64,000 nucleotides of DNA, from positions 3,303,001 through 3,367,000 of the forward strand of contig NZ_JADBEC010000001.1 of the NCBI RefSeq assembly GCF_014873945.1, in the 5' to 3' direction. The translations under genes were made by a program, and so were the position numbers. Shown here piece after piece: positions 16,023 through 23,445 of the stretch (positions are counted from its first letter, which is position 1; each line of letters starts with the position of its first letter). A model generated the notes under the pieces. It made no database searches and was not told the DNA's origin. It worked only from the letters and a program-made list of their open reading frames with translations. This stretch comes from Rhizobium viscosum (GTDB taxonomy: Bacteria > Pseudomonadota > Alphaproteobacteria > Rhizobiales > Rhizobiaceae).

Positions 16023-16098
16023 TGGTGGGCCCGGAGGGACTCGAACCCCCAACCAAGCGGTTATGAGCCGCCGGCTCTAACCATTGAGCTACAGGCCC
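16023..16098 (-). tRNA. tRNA-Ile (CAU anticodon, lysidine type)
   Basis: On the minus strand the sequence folds as a standard tRNA: acceptor GGGCCTG pairs with CGGGCCC, the discriminator A is followed by an encoded CCA, the D-arm contains AGCTCAATGGTTAGAGC, the anticodon loop reads CTCATAA (anticodon CAU), and the T-arm GGTTCGAGTCC is intact. CTCATAA followed by CGCTTGGT matches the minor isoleucine tRNA whose C34 is changed to lysidine, rather than methionine tRNA. Its 3' end faces the low-GC island, the usual orientation for a tRNA used as an integration site. Confidence 0.93.
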
Positions 16099-16290
16099 GG
16101 CACCCATGGTGCGGTCAGCCGGGGCAATGGCACCCGCGGCTTTTGTCCGCTTAACGCAAATCCGGGACAGTCACAAGCCATGAGCGCAAGCATCTGTGGA
16201 CGATGCATATTTCCGGTTTGCCCTCTGGAACCTTCGCAGGCGGGCTACATTTACTTCTGTCAGGGTGGATCTGAAGAGGGCAATCGCAGA

Positions 16291-16659
16291 ATGGTGGCTT
16301 CCCAGGGTGCCGTGGTGCTCATCGTCGAGGATGAGCCGCTGATCAGGTTCAATATTCTTGACGTGCTTGAAGACGTGGGGCATGTGGCGCTCGAGGCGGG
16401 GAACGCGGATGAGGCGATGGTGCTTCTGAAGGCCCGCAACGATGTCGATATTCTCTTCACGGATGTCAACATGGCCGGTTCGATGGATGGCATCCAGCTC
16501 GCCAAGCGGGTGAGGGCGATGCGGCCGAATATCGGCATCATCATCACCTCGGGCATGGTGCGGCTCGATCCCATGTCGCTGCCGGCCAACACGGCTTTCC
16601 TGCCGAAACCCTATCTACACGAGGCCTTGATCTCGACGATCGCTGCCATGACGCGGTAG
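16291..16659 (+). CDS. Single-domain response regulator
   Basis: A 122-aa CheY-like receiver with no output domain. Acidic pocket residues are E13/D14 (in IVEDEP), the phospho-acceptor is D58 (LFTDVNM), the switch is T86/S87 (IITSG) and the conserved lysine is K106 (FLPKPY). ATG 16291 was chosen because the receiver fold begins directly after it and GAAGAGGG lies upstream; a longer in-frame start reads through the tRNA flank. Rhizobial receivers of this type often act in stress phosphorelays. The cognate kinase is not in the window. Confidence 0.85.
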   Translation: MVASQGAVVLIVEDEPLIRFNILDVLEDVGHVALEAGNADEAMVLLKARNDVDILFTDVNMAGSMDGIQLAKRVRAMRPNIGIIITSGMVRLDPMSLPANTAFLPKPYLHEALISTIAAMTR

Positions 16660-16674
16660 CTGCGGTCGGAACGA

Positions 16675-16905
16675 TCAATCGGGGCTTGCCATCGACGGCG
16701 AGGCGATAGGAATGCCCGGTGCTCCGGTGGCACCTTCGGTTTCTTCGAGCTGTTTGCGCTGCTCGCTGGCCTTTGGTGTCTCGTCGCCGCGCAGTTCGGC
16801 TTCGGCATCGCTCCAATGGCGCAGATCTTCGCCTTCCGGCCTGCCTTCCTTTTCCCAGATTGCATAGGCGCGTTCGCGCACGCGGTCCTCGTTTCGGTCC
16901 GTCAT
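16675..16905 (-). CDS. DUF2934 small protein
   Basis: A 76-aa protein with the DUF2934 motif near its start: RVRERAYAIWEKEGRPEGEDLRHW, followed by an acidic, low-complexity tail. The motif is seen again in the gene at 21741-21986. DUF2934 proteins are short and common in rhizobia, of unknown function, and frequently belong to the general stress response. GGGAGAT precedes ATG 16905, and an EcfG-type promoter lies 31 bases upstream, which supports stress induction. Confidence 0.8.
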   Translation of the reverse strand: MTDRNEDRVRERAYAIWEKEGRPEGEDLRHWSDAEAELRGDETPKASEQRKQLEETEGATGAPGIPIASPSMASPD

Positions 16906-16935
16906 GGCTATCTCCCTTGGTTTTCGATCACATAG

Positions 16936-16960
16936 AACCGGCCGGGGAGCGGAATGTTCC
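16936..16960 (-). promoter_or_regulatory. EcfG-type promoter of DUF2934 gene
   Basis: On the minus strand the sequence reads GGAAC-N16-GGTT, one base from the alphaproteobacterial EcfG/RpoE2 consensus GGAAC-N16/17-CGTT. The -10 element is 31 bases from the start codon of the DUF2934 gene. Confidence 0.6.
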
Positions 16961-17044
16961 GACAAGGCGCCTGACATCGGGAGGCGCAGCCGGGCCTGAA
17001 GGGGAGGTCTGCTTCAAGGCCCGGCCGCTGCCGGGGGAACGGTT

Positions 17045-17082
17045 AGAGCATTTCATTTTTCTTCGAATAACGAAAATGCTCT
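17045..17082. repeat. Rhizobial intergenic palindrome
   Basis: AGAGCATTT and AAATGCTCT form a 9-bp stem around a TTTTTCTTCGAATAACG-type loop. It is followed by a GC-rich stretch (to about 17145) that reads like the second half of the same mosaic element. It lies just after cinS and may also end that transcript. Confidence 0.6.
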
Positions 17083-17142
17083 ATCTCTTTGTTTTCACGC
17101 AACTCCGGACGCAAAGCCGCTGCGCACTTTTGCTGGAATTGC

Positions 17143-17334
17143 TTAGTTATAGCTGCTCTTCAGCAGGTCGTTTTCCTGATGCGCCTTCTTCTCGTAGATC
17201 GTGAAGAGAGCCATCGAGAGGAGATAGGAGAGGAAGGGGTCTCCCATCTGCGTGGCGATATCGCGGGATGCGAGGATATGTCGTTCCAACGCACCGATGT
17301 CTTTTTGTACGGTGGTTTCACTCAAGCGGTTCAT
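17143..17334 (-). CDS. cinS: CinS, small quorum-sensing regulator
   Basis: A 63-aa protein in the position and of the size of CinS, overlapping the 3' end of cinI by 4 bases (ATGA), so the two are translationally coupled. In R. leguminosarum CinS acts as an anti-repressor that binds PraR and so relieves repression of other quorum-sensing genes such as rhiR and raiR. The sequence is largely helical (LERHILASRDIATQMGDPFL ...), with no signal peptide or DNA-binding motif, as expected for a protein-binding regulator. Confidence 0.9.
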   Translation of the reverse strand: MNRLSETTVQKDIGALERHILASRDIATQMGDPFLSYLLSMALFTIYEKKAHQENDLLKSSYN

Positions 17335-17996
17335 GCTGCCATCTCCAGGAATTGAGTCACGACGGAACGCGTCGGGACATAGCGGGTGTAGAGGGGGGTA
17401 TCGATGCCGAGGGATGCACGCATCCTGTCCAGCACGTGTTCGGAAACTTCGAAGGCGCCGCAGCAGACCGGATATTTGCCGTAGCCGTCGGCGCGGCCGA
17501 GTTCATCGACCTCGGCGCCGGCACGCTTGTAGACGCGTTTCAGGTGGGGTTCGTAGTTGGAGATCATGGTGTGGATGCCGTGATCGAGGGCGCATTCGCA
17601 GAGTGCCAGCAGCAGCATAGAGAAGGCGCGGCCGGCATCGACATCGGGAAAATCGTCGGCGATCGCTTCCTCGTCGATGCACATGCGGGTGCCTTCCCAG
17701 ATGCCGGGGGCAACGAGATTGGCTGCCTGCGGGAAGGTCGCGCGGAAGACGTCGTAGAGGAGGGTCGGTCCGGTCGTCGGCATGAGGCGCATGCCGCCAT
17801 AAAGGCGGGTGCGGGTTTCGTTGCACCAGACGAGATAGGCCGGGCAGAGCGAGTCATAGCTGTCGCGCTCGAAGGGGCCGATTACCGGAACGTTCCAGCC
17901 AAGGGTGTCCGCAAAGACTTTCTTGCGCAGGCGGAACATCTGGTCGAGTATGAAAGCGTATTTCTGATACTCATGTGCCTGAATGATAACGAACAT
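17331..17996 (-). CDS. cinI: CinI, acyl-homoserine lactone synthase
   Basis: A 221-aa LuxI-family autoinducer synthase. The invariant residues are present: R24, F28, W34, D45, D48, R70, E101 and R104 (in EGTRMCID). CinI of R. leguminosarum makes the long-chain N-(3-hydroxy-7-cis-tetradecenoyl)-homoserine lactone from an acyl-ACP and S-adenosylmethionine. GGAGGG sits upstream of ATG 17996. It lies between cinR (upstream, same strand) and cinS (4-bp overlap). A CATATG-centred palindrome about 90 bases upstream is a likely CinR site. Confidence 0.95.
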   Translation of the reverse strand: MFVIIQAHEYQKYAFILDQMFRLRKKVFADTLGWNVPVIGPFERDSYDSLCPAYLVWCNETRTRLYGGMRLMPTTGPTLLYDVFRATFPQAANLVAPGIWEGTRMCIDEEAIADDFPDVDAGRAFSMLLLALCECALDHGIHTMISNYEPHLKRVYKRAGAEVDELGRADGYGKYPVCCGAFEVSEHVLDRMRASLGIDTPLYTRYVPTRSVVTQFLEMAA

Positions 17997-18057
17997 TTTT
18001 CCCTCCAGCGTGTTGGGTTCGTGAGGGCAGAATGGTTCAGGACGGCGGTATCGGAAA

Positions 18058-18075
18058 TTCCCTCATATGGGTGCC
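18058..18075. promoter_or_regulatory. Half-conserved CATATG site upstream of cinI
   Basis: TTCCC-T-CATATG-G-GTGCC keeps the core and left arm of the 18-bp site found at 18086 but not the right arm. It is closer to cinI and 28 bases from the better site, so it could be a secondary CinR contact or lie near the promoter. Confidence 0.4.
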
Positions 18076-18085
18076 TACAGATGAG

Positions 18086-18103
18086 CCCCCGCATATGAGG
18101 GGG
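18086..18103. promoter_or_regulatory. Candidate cin box upstream of cinI
   Basis: CCCCCGCATATGAGGGGG is an 18-bp dyad (five C, a CATATG core, five G) with a single mismatched pair, the size and symmetry expected for a LuxR-family operator. It lies 90 bases upstream of the cinI start. A matching site (TCCCCACATATGCGGGGA) lies upstream of cinR. Binding by CinR is inferred. Confidence 0.6.
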
Positions 18104-18214
18104 TCGTTTGGAGCCCTTTCTGGTCAGCTTGAATCATTCCATCGGCTGAGACGGGCCGCCCGATCGACCGGCCGGTCTCAGCTAACAGAATGCTCGATCT
18201 GATTGGGAAAAACC

Positions 18215-18940
18215 CTAGGGGTTGATGATGCGCAGCTGCACGGCCCGCGAGGCGGCCGCGGAAATGGTGGCGCAGCCGAGCTTGAAGCGGGCGGTTTTCA
18301 GATAGTCGCGGGTCGTATGCTCGGAAATGCCGAGGATGACGGCGATGTCCTTGTAATCCTTGCCGAGTGCCGTCCAATGCAGACATTCGATTTCGCGCGG
18401 GGAAAGCGTCGGCACCGGGTCGTTCTCGCCGTGGAGCTCGTAGATGGCCTTGCGATGGATGACATGGGCGAGCTCGATCCACTCATTGCGATAGAGCTTG
18501 ACCATGGCGGTCCAGTCATCGAGCGGAATGCGGGCGTTGATCGACAGCAGCGCGCGGCGCTGCGCCTTGTCGGCAACGGGGATCGAATAGCCGTTGCCGC
18601 CGATCCCGTGCTTCTGGGCGTCGACGAGCATGGCATAGGCTTCCGGCGTCGGCTCCACCTCGCTCCAGTCGAAGGGCAGCTGGCGCTCGAAGCCCTGTTT
18701 TACGATCGGATCGACCTTCACATAGCTGTTGAGCAGATAGCGCGACACCCAGGCGTCCGGGTAGGTGGTGCGCACGAAAGGGGCATCGATCTTTGCCGCA
18801 ATGGTCTGAGCGAGGTGATAGGTGACATAGTCGACGGCATACTCCGCCTGGAAAATGCGGATGGAAGCATCGACATTGATCGCAGCCTTGATCTGTTCGA
18901 AAACGGGTTCGAACTTTTGGGAATAACTATTTTCCGTCAT
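18215..18940 (-). CDS. cinR: CinR, LuxR-family quorum-sensing regulator
   Basis: A 241-aa LuxR-type activator. The N-terminal autoinducer-binding domain has the conserved W64, Y68, D77, P78 and W92 ([11 protein letters not shown] ... VKVDP ... FDW), and the C-terminal helix-turn-helix contains [20 protein letters not shown] and [16 protein letters not shown]. It is the receptor for the CinI signal and activates cinI-cinS. ATG 18940 was chosen because the family start follows an AGGCGG sequence; a longer frame to 19030 has no support. About 220 bases separate it from cinI. Confidence 0.95.
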   Translation of the reverse strand: MTENSYSQKFEPVFEQIKAAINVDASIRIFQAEYAVDYVTYHLAQTIAAKIDAPFVRTTYPDAWVSRYLLNSYVKVDPIVKQGFERQLPFDWSEVEPTPEAYAMLVDAQKHGIGGNGYSIPVADKAQRRALLSINARIPLDDWTAMVKLYRNEWIELAHVIHRKAIYELHGENDPVPTLSPREIECLHWTALGKDYKDIAVILGISEHTTRDYLKTARFKLGCATISAAASRAVQLRIINP

Positions 18941-18999
18941 CGTGCCGCCTGTCTCAAACCGTTCAATCCTACCGCGAGGAATGTCAAAAATACAAGGCA

Positions 19000-19017
19000 T
19001 CCCCACATATGCGGGGA
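19000..19017. promoter_or_regulatory. Candidate cin box between cinR and a divergent small gene
   Basis: TCCCCACATATGCGGGGA is an 18-bp dyad with one mismatched pair and the same CATATG core as the cinI site. It is 60 bases upstream of cinR and 50 bases upstream of the divergent 61-aa gene, so one bound regulator could influence both. Confidence 0.6.
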
Positions 19018-19066
19018 ATGACTTTTCCATATCCGTCTGTTAGCGCCTTTTTCGGGGAGGCTCCAG

Positions 19067-19252
19067 ATGGACAGCAAGAGAACGTTCGATATCGCCGAAT
19101 GCCATCAGGCAGCCAAAGGGCTGAGATCGAGCTGGCAGGACATGGCTGGCTCCGAGGCGCTGATCCGCGCGCTCGTTGCCGAACGCAACGGCGATACGTT
19201 GCTTGCCTTGTTCTGGACAGAGGTTCACCGGACGCTCTGCGAAGAGAAATAG
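19067..19252 (+). CDS. Small hypothetical protein divergent from cinR
   Basis: A 61-aa protein starting at ATG 19067 behind a strong GGGGAGG ribosome-binding site. It is soluble and mostly helical (ECHQAAKGLRSSWQDMAGSE, then RALVAERNGDTLLALFWTEV), with no signal peptide. No family is recognised. Its promoter region holds the CATATG dyad shared with cinR, so quorum control is plausible. It could be a small regulatory partner of the cin system, but this is inference from position alone. Confidence 0.6.
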   Translation: MDSKRTFDIAECHQAAKGLRSSWQDMAGSEALIRALVAERNGDTLLALFWTEVHRTLCEEK

Positions 19253-19809
19253 TCGCTCCTTTATCGCTACATCAGTCACGCATTTCTTCCGTACAGACGG
19301 ATCGTCGGGCTGCCGGAAAAGCGGTCCGCCCGGATATGGCCATGTTGAAATCTCCCAGCGAAATTTCGCGTGGGGGAAGGAATTCGCTCGCCCGATCCGA
19401 ACATGGGGCATGGACGGTGATTTCGATCATGGAGGCCATTGGCAAGAGGTCCGGGCTATGTCGTGTAAGGCAGCAAGATGACAGGTGTATCGTGCGTGCA
19501 CCGCCTTGGCCGGTCAGGTTAATAGCGTATGAACACGTTTTCACATTTTGTCGCCACTTAATTTGCGTTGCCTGCCGGAAGCAAGATGGGCAAAGTCCAG
19601 CTCGATGAAATATCCAGCATATTCGGGACCACTCAAGCAAATATGCTTGACGGATCGTTACCACAAAGCGCAAAGGTGTTTGTGGAAACGGTTACACAAA
19701 ATGCCATTGTGCCATATTGGGAGGGGATTGGGATTGCGTGTCGAACGCAAAATCATTTGCGTTGCGTCTCATGAGAGCTGCTTGACGACGGCGAGACTGA
19801 TCTAGCGGA
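19253..19809. other. 557-bp intergenic region with one doubtful small frame
   Basis: A 62-codon frame from ATG 19586 to 19774 has a GGAAG upstream but no recognisable family, and no other frame looks like a gene. An 11-base direct repeat ATTTGCGTTGC (19561 and 19755) brackets this frame, and the second copy is part of the palindrome at 19744-19763. Confidence 0.3.
19744..19763. promoter_or_regulatory. Palindrome upstream of GH38-like gene
   Basis: AACGCAAA-ATCA-TTTGCGTT, a perfect 8-bp inverted repeat, ends 46 bases before the start of the hydrolase gene. Position and symmetry suggest an operator for a sugar-responsive repressor; no cognate regulator is encoded nearby. Confidence 0.45.
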
Positions 19810-21744
19810 ATGCAGATGACAGAAAAGCGCGTGCACCTGGTCTTCAAGACCCATCTCGATATCGGTTTCACCGACCATGCCGAGAAGGTTCGCCGTCAGT
19901 ATCACGAGCGCTTCATTCCGCAGGCGATCGAGACCGGTGCGCATTTCTATGCCGAAAACCCTGAAGAGCCGAAGTTCATCTGGACAACAGGTGCGTGGCT
20001 GATCTGGGATTATCTGAATTCGCGTTCCCCTGTCGAGGTCGCAGCACTTGAACAGGCGATCGAGCGCGGGCTCATCCGCTGGCACGGGCTGCCTTTCACC
20101 ACCCATACCGAGCTGATGTCGCCAGACCTGTTCCGCGCGGGCCTTTCCTATTCGCAGGAGCTCGACCGCCGTTTCGGCAAGCAGACGATTGCGGCGAAGA
20201 TGACCGACGTTCCCGGTCACACACTCGGCATGGTGCCGTTGCTTGCGGAGGCCGGCATCCGCTTCCTGCATCTCGGCGTCAACACCGCTTCGCCGCCGCC
20301 TGACGTGCCTGACATCTTCCGTTGGCGCGCGCCTGATGGTGCCGAAGTCGTTGTCATGTACCAGCGTTCCTATGGCGAGACCTATTTCCCCGAAGGTTTC
20401 GACGACGGGCTGAGTTTTGCGCATACGCAGGACAATATCGGCCCGCAGAGCGTGCCGCAGACGGCGGAAGCCTATCGCGATATGCGCCGCCTCGAGTCTG
20501 ACGCGATCATCCGCGCGGCGACGCTGGAGGATTACGGCGCGATCCTCTGGGAAAAGCGCGAGCGTTTCCCAGTGCTGGAGCTGGAGTTGGGTGACAGCTG
20601 GATCCACGGAAGCGCCGCGGACCCGTTGAAGACGGCGAAATTTCTGGCTCTGCAGCGGCTCTATGACCGCTTTGTGGGCGAGGGGCTCAACAGCCGCAGG
20701 CTCGCCTTCGGCCGTGGCCTCGCCATGGTGGCGGAGCATACGTGCGGGGTGGATATCAAATCCTATCTGCGTGATGACAAGGCCTGGGCAAAAGCCGATT
20801 TCAACACCGCGCGCAAAACGGATTACCGTTTCGCCTACACCGAGGCGTCGTGGGACGAGCAGCGCGGCTATATCGATCAGGCCGTCGCCGAACTCGATGC
20901 CGACGACCAGCAACAGGTGCAGGCCGTGCTCGCAGAACTCTTCGCGCCGGCGCTCGTTGGCAGCGCGAGCCGGGAGACCCGCCTTGATGCCGGCGGCTGG
21001 TCGATCGAGCTTGACGAGGTGACGGGCGATGTCGCTGCGGTGACTTCGCCGCTGGGGCGCCGGATTGCCGGTCGCAATGGTTCGCTGATCGCCTATCGCT
21101 ATGAGAGCTATGATGCTGCCGACGTCAACAGACATATGGACAGCTATCTGACGCATCGGCAGGAATGGGCGGTGCTCGATCACGACAAGCCGGGGCTTGG
21201 CCGTTCGGGTGCGGCGCTTTCGAAAGTTTTTGTGCCGAGCCTGGAAGATGCGGGCGAGGCTGGAGTTCTCTTGTCCATGCCGGCCGAGGCCGTCGAGCGG
21301 TTCGGGGCGCCACGCCAGCTCGCCGTGGAGTTTTCGGCTGATGGCGATGCCTTGCAACTGCGGCTCTCTTTGCGCGACAAGCTGGCCAACCGCATGCCGG
21401 AGGCGAGTTTCCTGTCGTTCACGCCTGATGGCGCAAAGGACTGGCTCTTCAGGAAGATGGGTCTGTGGCACCGGTCCGGCAATTTCGCCCGGTCCGGCGG
21501 CGCGCAGTTACAGGCGGTCAACGCGGTCAGCGGCGTATCAGGGGATGCCGGAGCATTCGTCGTCGAGCCCCTGGATACGCCGCTGGTTGCGCCGCAGAGC
21601 TGGGATTTCATGTCCTTTTGCAAAGGCTTGCCGGATTTTGCTGATGGAATCCGCTTCAACCTGCACAACAACAAGTGGGGAACCAACTTCCCCATGTGGT
21701 GGGAAGGTGATTTCTCCGCTCGTTTCAGGATCGCCCTGGATTAA
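19810..21744 (+). CDS. GH38-like glycoside hydrolase (DUF5054 type)
   Basis: A 644-aa protein whose N-terminus has the histidine-aspartate metal site of the GH38 barrel (FKTHLDIGFTDH), followed by a conserved TDVPGHTLGMVPLLAEAG (likely catalytic aspartate) and a C-terminal beta-sandwich with LHNNKWGTNFPMWWEGD. This is the arrangement of DUF5054 proteins, related to alpha-mannosidases. It has no signal peptide, so it acts inside the cell, probably on an imported oligosaccharide. Its stop overlaps the end of the convergent DUF2934 gene. A start two codons later (19816) is equally possible. Confidence 0.75.
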   Translation: MQMTEKRVHLVFKTHLDIGFTDHAEKVRRQYHERFIPQAIETGAHFYAENPEEPKFIWTTGAWLIWDYLNSRSPVEVAALEQAIERGLIRWHGLPFTTHTELMSPDLFRAGLSYSQELDRRFGKQTIAAKMTDVPGHTLGMVPLLAEAGIRFLHLGVNTASPPPDVPDIFRWRAPDGAEVVVMYQRSYGETYFPEGFDDGLSFAHTQDNIGPQSVPQTAEAYRDMRRLESDAIIRAATLEDYGAILWEKRERFPVLELELGDSWIHGSAADPLKTAKFLALQRLYDRFVGEGLNSRRLAFGRGLAMVAEHTCGVDIKSYLRDDKAWAKADFNTARKTDYRFAYTEASWDEQRGYIDQAVAELDADDQQQVQAVLAELFAPALVGSASRETRLDAGGWSIELDEVTGDVAAVTSPLGRRIAGRNGSLIAYRYESYDAADVNRHMDSYLTHRQEWAVLDHDKPGLGRSGAALSKVFVPSLEDAGEAGVLLSMPAEAVERFGAPRQLAVEFSADGDALQLRLSLRDKLANRMPEASFLSFTPDGAKDWLFRKMGLWHRSGNFARSGGAQLQAVNAVSGVSGDAGAFVVEPLDTPLVAPQSWDFMSFCKGLPDFADGIRFNLHNNKWGTNFPMWWEGDFSARFRIALD

Positions 21745-21986
21745 CCGGCGCGCGACAGCCTCTGGCGTGGGGTGGCGGTAACTGCCGGCTGGGGTGCTTT
21801 GGGCGTTTTCGGGAATTTGACGAGGACTTCATTGCCGTCCGTCGAGGCACGCGTATGTTCCAGCCGTTCGCGTTCGGCTGTTGCCTGGAGCCAATGTTCG
21901 GCATCGCGGCCATGCGGCCTGCCTTCCATTTCCCAGATCGCGTAGGCTCGCTTGCATATCCACTCATGCCGGGAGGTGTTGCTCAT
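21741..21986 (-). CDS. DUF2934 small protein
   Basis: An 81-aa paralogue of the protein at 16675-16905: MSNTSRHEWICKRAYAIWEM is followed by EGRPHGRDAEHWLQA, then a disordered proline/threonine-rich tail. ATG 21986 was chosen because the domain starts there and AAGGACGG lies upstream. The gene ends overlap with the convergent hydrolase by 4 bases. A perfect EcfG-type promoter lies 157 bases upstream, so the transcript probably has a long leader. Confidence 0.75.
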   Translation of the reverse strand: MSNTSRHEWICKRAYAIWEMEGRPHGRDAEHWLQATAERERLEHTRASTDGNEVLVKFPKTPKAPQPAVTATPRQRLSRAG

Positions 21987-22142
21987 CGTTCCGTCCTTCT
22001 TGCGCCAATGTTCTTCCCACATCGATTCCACACGATTGGCCTCCCGCCGAAGCGGTACCTCAAGCTGATCTTGTAGAAGGAGCCGGCAATTATGCCGGCA
22101 TTTCGATGGGGCCGCATGGCATTTCGCCATGCTCACCGGAAG

Positions 22143-22167
22143 AACGGTTTCACCTGACATGTGTTCC
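22143..22167 (-). promoter_or_regulatory. EcfG-type promoter of second DUF2934 gene
   Basis: The minus strand reads GGAAC-N16-CGTT, an exact match to the EcfG/RpoE2 consensus. No other credible start codon lies between it and the DUF2934 start at 21986. Confidence 0.65.
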
Positions 22168-22214
22168 AGACATATTCTGTGAAATTTCGCTCCAAGAGGT
22201 GGAGGGAGGGACAG

Positions 22215-22430
22215 TCATTCGGAGCGTGACCGCTCGCTGTTGGCCTCGTCGTGTTTGACGTTCCAGTCCTTGTTCGGCTTCTGGCCGGGCGGCGTGCAGT
22301 GGATGGTCGCATCATCGGAGTGAGTGATGACGCGCGGCTTGGCGCTGGAGACGCCGCTGTTGCGGCGGCCCTCGTCCGAACGCGCGAACTGTCCTTCGGC
22401 GTCCTTGTGGATTTTGTCCTTGCCGCTCAC
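22215..22430 (-). CDS. Small hydrophilic hypothetical protein
   Basis: A 71-aa protein of very polar composition (MSGKDKIHKDAEGQFARSDE ...), lacking hydrophobic segments and probably disordered, as in many hydrophilic stress proteins. It starts with GTG, preceded by an AGGACAGG sequence, 9 bases after the stop of the upstream small gene, so the two form an operon behind the promoter at 22679-22703. Function unknown. Confidence 0.6.
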   Translation of the reverse strand: MSGKDKIHKDAEGQFARSDEGRRNSGVSSAKPRVITHSDDATIHCTPPGQKPNKDWNVKHDEANSERSRSE

Positions 22431-22439
22431 GATCCTGTC

Positions 22440-22646
22440 CTACTCGTGAATACGATCGGGCAGAACAGGCGGACGGCGCTTGGCGGCCATCAGCAAGTCG
22501 AGTTCGACGGAAGATGGACCGAAGCGGGTGAAGAGGCTTTCGGCCTGCTCGTTCTTGAGGCCGTATTTGGTGGCGAATTCGTGAAGACTATAGGGACGGC
22601 CACGCAGGGTGCGGCTGCGTCGTTCAGGTCGGTGAATTTGCGTCAT
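22440..22646 (-). CDS. Small DUF3606-like protein
   Basis: A 68-aa protein with a basic start (MTQIHRPERRSRTLRGRPYS) and a helical segment FATKYGLKNEQAESLFTRFG that resembles DUF3606-type small rhizobial proteins, which have a short helix-turn-helix-like fold. GGGGAGA seven bases upstream supports ATG 22646. It is the first gene of a two-gene operon under a near-consensus EcfG promoter. The family assignment is tentative. Confidence 0.65.
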   Translation of the reverse strand: MTQIHRPERRSRTLRGRPYSLHEFATKYGLKNEQAESLFTRFGPSSVELDLLMAAKRRPPVLPDRIHE

Positions 22647-22678
22647 TGGTAATCTCCCCAGACTGCTTGCTAGGGCAA

Positions 22679-22703
22679 AACCGGCCAGCACGCTAAAGGT
22701 TCC
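22679..22703 (-). promoter_or_regulatory. EcfG-type promoter of small two-gene operon
   Basis: The minus strand reads GGAAC-N16-GGTT, one base from consensus, with the -10 element 33 bases from the start codon at 22646. Confidence 0.6.
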
Positions 22704-22965
22704 GAATCTGGCTTTCCGATGCGATCTTGGAGGGAAAACGCCGTTTGAACCCGCCTCGGCAGCAAAAAAATGCCGGCAAGTCGCAATGAATTTCAATCGG
22801 TTAGAACATGCCGGCGGACAGGTGGGCAGAAATGGCTTTATCACGCCTGTGTTACTCTATAAAATGAATCGTGTATCCGGTCCGAAGGAGGAGCCGAGCG
22901 TTATTTCCGCGTCGATCCGGACCGGGTCTTGAGGAAGCTGGCTAAATCCATCAGAGGAGACAGAC

Positions 22966-23349
22966 ATGATGAATGCACTGCCGCCACTTCACGACGGACA
23001 TGCCCCGTTTATCCTGCAACAGCTGTTCCGTGAGGCGCTTTATGCCTACGAGGAATGGGACAGCGAACTGACGGAGCCGATTGTCACCCATGAAGGCAGG
23101 GTCATTCCGATCAGCTTCGTTTTCGAAGCCATGCGCGAATGCACTGATATCGTCCCGGCCAATATCGTCGGCGCCGTTACCGAACGGCTGACCAAGCCCT
23201 GGGAAGGCGAGGGACCGCTGGACCAGATGACCTTCTCCACGGCAGCGCGCGTCATGCGCGTTCTGGTGCGCAAGCGCCTTCTTGCCAATGGCACGCCTGA
23301 TATCACAGCGCTTTCGACGCGCGCACCCGAAGCGGAACCCCGCGACTAG
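22966..23349 (+). CDS. Conserved hypothetical protein
   Basis: A 127-aa soluble protein beginning MMNALPPLHDGHAPFILQQL, with a GAGGAG sequence 8 bases upstream. The middle part is helical (ECTDIVPANIVGAVTERL, then STAARVMRVLVRKRLL) and the tail is polar. No family is recognised. It lies among small genes with stress-type promoters but has no such promoter itself. A GC-rich hairpin follows its stop. Confidence 0.65.
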   Translation: MMNALPPLHDGHAPFILQQLFREALYAYEEWDSELTEPIVTHEGRVIPISFVFEAMRECTDIVPANIVGAVTERLTKPWEGEGPLDQMTFSTAARVMRVLVRKRLLANGTPDITALSTRAPEAEPRD

Positions 23350-23355
23350 GCCTTC

Positions 23356-23383
23356 CAGGATCGCGGCACTGGCCGCGATCCTG
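23356..23383. terminator. 12-bp perfect hairpin after hypothetical gene
   Basis: CAGGATCGCGGC-ACTG-GCCGCGATCCTG forms a perfect 12-bp stem just after the stop at 23349. There is no T-run, but it is immediately followed by the self-complementary TTCCCCGCGGGGAA, whose end forms the -35 of the next gene's promoter. Confidence 0.55.
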
Positions 23384-23393
23384 TTCCCCGCGG

Positions 23394-23418
23394 GGAACCC
23401 TGCTCATTTCCAGCCGTT
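23394..23418 (+). promoter_or_regulatory. EcfG-type promoter of DUF4174 gene
   Basis: GGAAC-N16-CGTT, an exact match to the general-stress sigma factor consensus, with the -10 element 27 bases before the start at 23446. The -35 lies inside the palindrome TTCCCCGCGGGGAA. Confidence 0.7.
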
Positions 23419-23445
23419 GAAACAGGCAGAGAAGGAATGAGCACC

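Noticed and set aside
16023..16060. Duplicated tRNA 3' end as an attachment site on the left of the island
   Set aside because: I looked for repeats of the tRNA 3' sequence between 10.6 and 11.7 kb and found none; only the intact tRNA copy is visible.
19753..21471. A 572-codon frame antisense to the GH38-like gene
   Set aside because: The plus strand encodes a full-length hydrolase with metal-site motifs; the antisense product is low-complexity and matches nothing recognisable.
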